Source of the DNA: Acanthosepion pharaonis | Taxonomy: Eukaryota > Mollusca > Cephalopoda > Sepiida > Sepiidae | Length of the DNA: 64,000 bases | Direction: 5' to 3' | Assembly: GCA_903632075.3 (NCBI GenBank) | Contig: CAHIKZ030005493.1 | Location: forward strand, 1,227,001 to 1,291,000 | Part shown: in pieces, positions 59,596-64,000 of the stretch | Layout: each line of letters starts with the position of its first letter | Position numbering within the stretch: position 1 is the first letter of the stretch | The notes under the pieces: generated by a model | The model's database searches: none | What the model saw: the letters and a program-made list of their open reading frames with translations, nothing else | Told to the model about the DNA's origin: nothing | Position numbers and translations under genes: made by a program

Positions 59596-60062
59596 CACAT
59601 ACGCATAGAGATAGGGAGAGGGGGAGAGAGGAGAGAGAAAGAGAGAGGGGGAGAGAAAGTGGGAGAGATAGAAGGAGATAGAAAATGAGAGAAAAAGAAA
59701 GAGAAAGATGAAGAGAGAGTAAGAAAGAGAAAGAGAGAAAGAGAGTAAGAGAGGGAGTGGAGAAAGAGAAGGAAAGTGAAAGAGGGGGAGAGTGGGAGAG
59801 AGAAATAAAGAGAAAGTGAAAGAAAGAGAAAGAGAACAGAGAGATAGAAAGAGAACGTGAGTGGGGAAGAAAGAGACAGAAAATGAAGGGGAGGGAGAAA
59901 GAGAGCGGGAGAGTGATAGAGAAAGAGAAAGAGGGAGAAAGAGAGATAGAAGAGTAAGAGAAAAGACAAAGAGTAAGAGAAAGAGAAAGTGAGAAAGAGA
60001 GAGAGACAGGGAGAGAGAGAGAAAGAGAGAGGGAGAAAGATAAATGGAGTGAAAGGGAGAGA
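59596..60062. repeat. (GA)-rich low-complexity tract
   Basis: GAGAGAAAGAGA-type purine tract of about 470 bases. Confidence 0.9.
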
Positions 60063-60714
60063 TCTGTATATGAATATGTAGTGCGTTCTTCATATGAGGA
60101 TCTTTTTATCTTCCAACGACTCTAAACTGCTACGGTTTCGCGAAATACGACAAAGTTCTTTTCATCCAAACTATAAAAAAAAAAGAAGAAAAATACAGTT
60201 GTCAATTAAAAGAAAGAAAACTGTAGTCGCCCCTTCACACCAGTTGAAGCGTCGATCAGCCAGTGATGGAATCCTGACATTAGCAATGACGTCATATCCT
60301 ACAAGCGATGATAGAATCGCTAAAATATCATTCATTGGTTCTTCACCTCTCGGTTATACGCATTTACCATTCTTTCTTAATGTGTCTGCACTAAATAGGG
60401 ACACTGTGGTAAGCATAGCACGCCTTGATGGTGCATTGGAATGTTACAAGATGGCGGATAATGTGCGCTGGGGAGAGATGAGGTATTGGATGAGGAAGGG
60501 GAGAAAAGAATCACAGGGTTGGTAGAGGGGAACAAGTGGATGAAGTGAAGACGTCGGGTGGGGTTATGGTTAAGGTGGATGGCATTCGAGGCGGAGAAGT
60601 ATAGGGGCTTGGTTTGAATCGACGGAAGGTTTGTCCTTAATTTTCTGTTACGAAATCTAGAAGAATTGGTAAGGTGGTGGGGACATTAGGAATAGAACTC
60701 GTATTTGGAACAGC
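60063..60714 (+). other. Unclassified segment with CRE and YY1-like motifs
   Basis: A balanced segment between two purine tracts. It has a perfect CRE palindrome TGACGTCA (60287-60294) and a YY1-like AAGATGGCGG at 60449-60458. That YY1-like word overlaps an ATG opening MADNVRWGEMRYWMRKGRKE, which runs to a stop at 60526. A longer in-frame reading begins at 60094. No domain is recognised. It could be a host promoter with a first exon, but evidence is motif-level only. Confidence 0.3.
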
Positions 60715-61075
60715 GATAGAAAGAGAGGGAGAGAGAGAAAGAGAGAGAGAGAGGACAGAAAAATAAACAGAGTGTGAAAAAAGAGGGGGAGATAGAAACA
60801 AAGGGACAGATGGAAGAGAAAAAGAGAAATGTGATAGAAACAGAGTAAGAGAGGCGAGAGAAAAAACAGAAATAGAATAGGAACGCAGACGCAAGGGATG
60901 AGAAAAGGAGAGATGCAGGAGAGAGAGAGAGAGAGAAAGGGAGAGAGAGAAAGGGGAAGAGAAAGAAAGAAACGAGATAGGAACAAAGAGAGATAGAGTG
61001 AGAGAGAGAGAGAGAGATAGAGAGATGGGATATGAATAGAGAATCAGAAAATAAAATATAGAAAAATTAAAAAAG
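60715..61075. repeat. (GA)-rich low-complexity tract
   Basis: GAGAGAGA and GGGAGAGA runs. Confidence 0.88.
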
Positions 61076-61099
61076 AAATGATGATAGCATGACGAAAAG

Positions 61100-61106
61100 G
61101 ATAAAA

Positions 61107-61149
<43 letters not shown>

Positions 61150-61425
61150 CCGTATGAATATAAATAACTGTCGAAGAAAAAGAAAGAAAAAAGAAAGAAA
61201 GAAAGAAAGAAAGGCGTAAGATTAACCGTCGAAGAGAAAGAAAAAGAAAGAAAAAAGAAAGAAAGGCGTAGGAATACAAATAACCGTCGGAGAAAAAGAA
61301 AAAAAAAAGAAAAAATTAAGAATGAAAAAATATAGGATGCAATGAAAGAAAGAAAGAAAAATATTTAAGAATCGAAATAACTGACAAATAATAATAAAAA
61401 GGAAAGAAAAAAAAAGAAAACAATG
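61100..61425. repeat. (GAAA)n arrays with a 50-65 bp higher-order unit
   Basis: AAAGAAAG blocks separated by GGCGTA(G/A)GA(A/T)TA and AACCGTCG(A/G)AGA words at about 61150-61172, 61212-61232 and 61264-61290. Confidence 0.88.
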
Positions 61426-61484
61426 AATGAACAAGAATGAAACGAAAGAAAACATAAATAAAATAAACACAGATATACATGAGG

Positions 61485-61745
61485 TATTATAATTTCTTGC
61501 ATTATTTACATTATTCGGACTGTTATCCTCATCTTCATTGCCATATTCAAAACGTTTCGGCCATTGTAGGCTCCGACCTTCTTCAGGTGGTTGGAATTTC
61601 GAACTGAACACTTTATTTCGTCCACAGGGGTAAATAGTTCTAATTCCACGTGCCATGCTTCTTCTGGATGTCTCAGTTATTTCCCTTTAATTATGTAAAT
61701 TATACAAGTAATGATAATACTTAATCTCGGCGATATAGACAGAGA
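61485..61745 (-). mobile_element. SINE-like Penelope derivative: partial U - B - U (minus)
   Basis: From 61485: minus-strand U (TTATTTACATTATTCGGACT ... AAAACGTTTCGGCCATTGTA, GGCTCCGACCTTCTTCAGG), body B (CCACGTGCCATGC), and at 61690-61740 an inverted U tail (TTATGTAAATTATACAAGTA, ATACTTAATCTCGGCGATAT, AGACAGAGATTA). CTGAAGA and GAAAC are intact on the minus strand. The stem GGTC/GGCC has one G:U pair (G opposite T) if folded. Confidence 0.75.
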
Positions 61746-61794
61746 TTAACCATTGTTTTGTCTTTGGGTCTGTGTTATTTTTATTTTTTTTTTT

Positions 61795-62046
61795 TGGAAA
61801 GTGTAAGGTACGTTTACTCAAAACCTTAATTTCTCGATCACTAACGAATTGTTCTCCTAAGTTAGAAGGAGAAATAACAACTTGCATTATTTACATTATT
61901 CGGACTGTATCTTCATTTTCCTTTACATATTCACAAGGTTTTGGCCGTTGCGCGCTCCGGCTTTCTTAAAGTGATCAGAATTTTTTTTCAATATCTGTAT
62001 ATATCTCTATATAGGTTTTGAGTAAACTGACCTTACACTTTCCAAT
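61795..62046. repeat. Inverted repeat pair flanking a unit U
   Basis: GGAAAGTGTAAGGTACGTTT ACTCAAAACCT (61796-61826) and its inverted copy AGGTTTTGAGTAAACTGACC TTACACTTTCC (62014-62044) enclose a minus-strand U (61884-61980: TTATTTACATTATTCGGACT ... GGTTTTGGCCGTTGCGCGCT, CCGGCTTTCTTAAAG). Confidence 0.75.
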
Positions 62047-62215
62047 CAGATTTGATCTTCAAAGATTAAAATACAATTTTAATCCTTATCTTTTTTCTTC
62101 TTAATGTTCTTTTATTTTTCTCTCTAATGTTTTCAATTTTCTTACATTCAGCAACCCCCTTGCATCTAAGTGGCTTTCTTGCCTTTCTTGGAATGGAATA
62201 ATTAAAAACATTCAA
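62047..62215 (+). pseudogene. Jockey-like LINE 3' end fragment
   Basis: ATTTGATCTTCAAAGATTAAA, then TTTCTTACATTCAGCAACCC, CCTTGCATCTAAGTGGCTTT, CTTGCCTTTCTTGGAATGGA parallels the final coding and 3' bases of copies 2 and 3 (DLQ-KFK...PLHLSG-FAL-LG-M). Confidence 0.65.
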
Positions 62216-62554
62216 TAAAAATACCCCCTGCGACATATATGAACCAAAAATCGTGGGATTACGCTACACTTTAGATTAAGTCTTTGTAACACGACATCCA
62301 TAAAAGAAGAATCACTCTCCCATTCAACGGTCATCTGAAAAGAAAGATGCTAATTTTTCAATATTCAATGAAACATTTCTGTTTTCGAATCATCCTTGAA
62401 CACGTAGAATCTGTCATCTGCATACCAGTTGGGTTGGCAGTTGGTACAGGTTATTTTAGTCTAATCCGAAGGCCGAACTCATTTCATGAATATAGCACTT
62501 GACTCATTCTAGCATTTTTTTTATCTTTATATGAGTCAGATGAAAAATGGATAT
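62216..62554. other. No recognised feature
   Basis: Non-coding. Confidence 0.35.
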
Positions 62555-62795
62555 TTGCTGATGTGTCTGGGCTGGAGCTGCCCAATCTTCATGTTCCGGC
62601 CCTGATTGAGTACAAAACTGTTTACGCGGTCTGGCGAAATTTGCGGCCTCTTTCCAACAGATAACAATGTTGCAAGACTATCGTTATTCTATTGCTATTT
62701 ACATGGTAAATATTTGGACGAGTTCTTTTCTTTAGTTCCGCCAATTCAGACATTTGCATCTAAGAACCACCATGTTGTGTTAATGAAGTGAATCA
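62555..62795 (+). pseudogene. L2/CR1-like LINE RT C-terminus
   Basis: The plus-strand reading is KLFTRSGEICGLFPTDNNVA, RLSLFYCYLHGKYLDEFFSL, VPPIQTFASKNHHVV, preceded in other frames by CLGWSCPIF and ALIEYKT. Parallel to 22475-22700. Truncated and frameshifted. Confidence 0.7.
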
Positions 62796-62964
62796 TTTAC
62801 TCGCTCTCTCAGTTGTAAAGCGGATGTGTCACAGGCATTTTTTTTTCGCCAACACTTGTTTGTTTCTCCGTATGCTACAATGTTAACCTTATCAAGTCAA
62901 TGGTCTATCATTTCTATCCGACATATTCCCACCTCTATTTTACTCTTACATTCATATCACCAAC

Positions 62965-63270
62965 CTTATTCTTGCGTCCTGGGTAAGACGATATACTACA
63001 TCTGACAGCAAGGTCTCTGACCAGGAGGTTTTGAGGGCCATAACCCGGGGTGGTAGCACCTGTTAGGTCTCGGTTATGGGCAAACAGTTAATACCCAAAC
63101 TAGGGTTAAAACACTATGAAAGTCTAAAAATAGGTTTTAATACCAGCAGTAGATTTTTGTAAATATTACCAGCAATGAATTTTTGAAGAAAAAATTATTA
63201 CCAGAAATAAAATTCTTGTCGGCATTAAATAACCCATTGAGGTTGATATACCGTAAAACAAAACAAATTA
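62965..63270 (+). repeat. Dispersed repeat R2 (plus)
   Basis: CTTGCGTCCTGGGTAAGACG, CTGACCAGGAGGTTTTGAGG, TAGCACCTGTTAGG, AAACACTATGAAAGTC, two or three ATTACCAGCAAT-type units, then GTCGGCATTAAATAACCCAT and GTTGATATACCGTAAAACAA. Confidence 0.78.
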
Positions 63271-63404
63271 AGTTCATTCTTTAAGCCTCTACCTTCAGTG
63301 GCTTTTGAGCATTTAATTGGGAGAACACTAGGAACTGCAGAACTTGTTCGCTAGCTTTTATTCTAGAAGAAGCGACTGTTTATCAAGTAGTGAACTTCAT
63401 TCGA

Positions 63405-63560
63405 TCCAAACCGTGAGCTATTACCAATCACGATAAATGGATGTTCCTTTCGGGAGGTCCCGTGCCTGGAGCGTCTATTGGATCTTAAACTCAACCCAGT
63501 GGAGCTCGCAGGTACGATGCAAAGCTAATGTTGGGAAAATGGACGGTTCCCAGGTTCCTA
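63405..63560 (+). repeat. Dispersed repeat R3, copy B
   Basis: Matches 21838-21980 (TTAAACTCAACCCAG and flanking words). Confidence 0.6.
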
Positions 63561-63589
63561 CTCTAGTAAGTCTCTGACTCCACGTGTTA

Positions 63590-64000
63590 TCTTCTAAATT
63601 TACAAGAAAGAGATTAAGTTTAAAACGAAATACTGCTGCCATATACGAGCAGGAACTGAACAGTCTTCACTTTCCAGTTTTGATAGAGTCTAAAAGCGTC
63701 TCCCCGTCCTTGTGGGTGATGAATTATTTTCCACCCTACACCAGTTCTAGCGTTCTACGTCCTAAGACCCGCCATCCTACGCCCATTGTAGCGAACCACG
63801 TTTTCTTGTTCCACTGGTGAGATGTAAGTTCCACACAAGCAGATTCTTCCGCCGAACCACTGCCTTGCGGAAACGACTCCCAAGAGGATATTTTCCTGAT
63901 CACTACAATCTTAACCTGTTCAAGTTAACCGTTCACCACATATCCGCAGAAACCATACCTCTTACTCTCTAACCCTCTACCTCGAGTGGCTCCTAACCCT
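63590..64000 (+). pseudogene. L2/CR1-like LINE RT C-terminus (runs off the window)
   Basis: Split plus-strand readings: KYCCHIRAGTEQSSLSSFDR, KRLPVLVGDELFSTLH, FLVPLVRCKFHTSRFFRRTT, ALRKRLPRGYFPDHYNLNLF. The last part is the conserved (F)RT--LW--LP--CFP--Y-L--FK tail of non-LTR elements. It is better preserved at its 3' end than the 22430 copy. Continues past 64000. Confidence 0.75.

Noticed and set aside
59499..60093. Long Ser/Leu/Phe minus frames
   Set aside because: Artefacts of the (GA)-rich tract on the opposite strand.

Overview
The window looks like a stretch of invertebrate nuclear DNA, most likely from a lophotrochozoan and probably a cephalopod mollusc. It is AT-rich and carries more than twenty (TA)n arrays plus CA/TG, GATA, AAT and poly-pyrimidine/poly-purine blocks. 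It holds many diverged mobile-element relics of types I associate with squid, cuttlefish and octopus genomes: jockey-like and RTE-like LINEs, Penelope-like elements and tRNA-derived SINEs. The species call is inference, and no database was searched. I see no intact host protein gene, no functional rRNA or tRNA gene and no CRISPR array. Nearly every open frame is low-complexity sequence or part of a decayed element.

Layout: 0-3 kb has a duplicated AAT-repeat segment and jockey-like LINE copy 1. 3.7-5.1 kb is a tandem duplication whose second copy was hit by a 308-bp non-autonomous Penelope-type element, so the first copy preserves the empty site. About 6.0-6.3 kb is an isolated promoter-like block. 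6.8-7.6 kb is poly-pyrimidine. 8.5-13.6 kb is a Penelope-like (PLE) neighbourhood: terminal repeats, a foldback element, a minus-strand GIY-YIG endonuclease fragment, and the best coding copy of the window at 11.8-13.6 kb (RT plus GIY-YIG nuclease, with an internal deletion, a frameshift, a stop and a YVDN active site). 15.1-17.4 kb has tRNA-like SINEs and jockey copy 2, which contains an antisense RTE fragment. 17.7-27.8 kb is microsatellites with RTE, L2/CR1-like, jockey and unclassified RT fragments. 28-29.7 kb holds a hairpin, a dispersed repeat and a dead mariner transposase. 30-38.6 kb holds a 5S-rRNA-derived composite SINE, purine minisatellites, a 62-bp minisatellite and a 107-bp tandem array built from the PLE terminal repeat. 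38.6-41 kb is jockey copy 3. 41.9-46.9 kb holds SINE/PLE derivatives with clear target-site duplications and another GIY-YIG fragment. 48.8-57.9 kb mixes dispersed repeats, LINE ends, a pogo/Tigger-type MITE with TA target duplication, and 5S-derived sequence. 58-64 kb is pyrimidine and purine minisatellites with a 70-bp palindrome, more PLE ends and LINE 3' ends.

How the parts relate: the recurring theme is the PLE terminal repeat, called unit U here. It has a hammerhead-like core: CTGAAGA, then a GGCC...GGCC stem, then GAAAC. U occurs singly, in inverted pairs around PLE-derived cargo, and as a tandem array that has lost the stem. At least six other hammerhead-like motifs with different sequences sit elsewhere in the window. 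A tRNA-like head plus body (B) plus U occurs both in the 3' region of the coding PLE and in short non-coding copies. This suggests a SINE-like family that shares its tail with a Penelope element. A second SINE family ends in (TA)n and explains at least some of the TA arrays.
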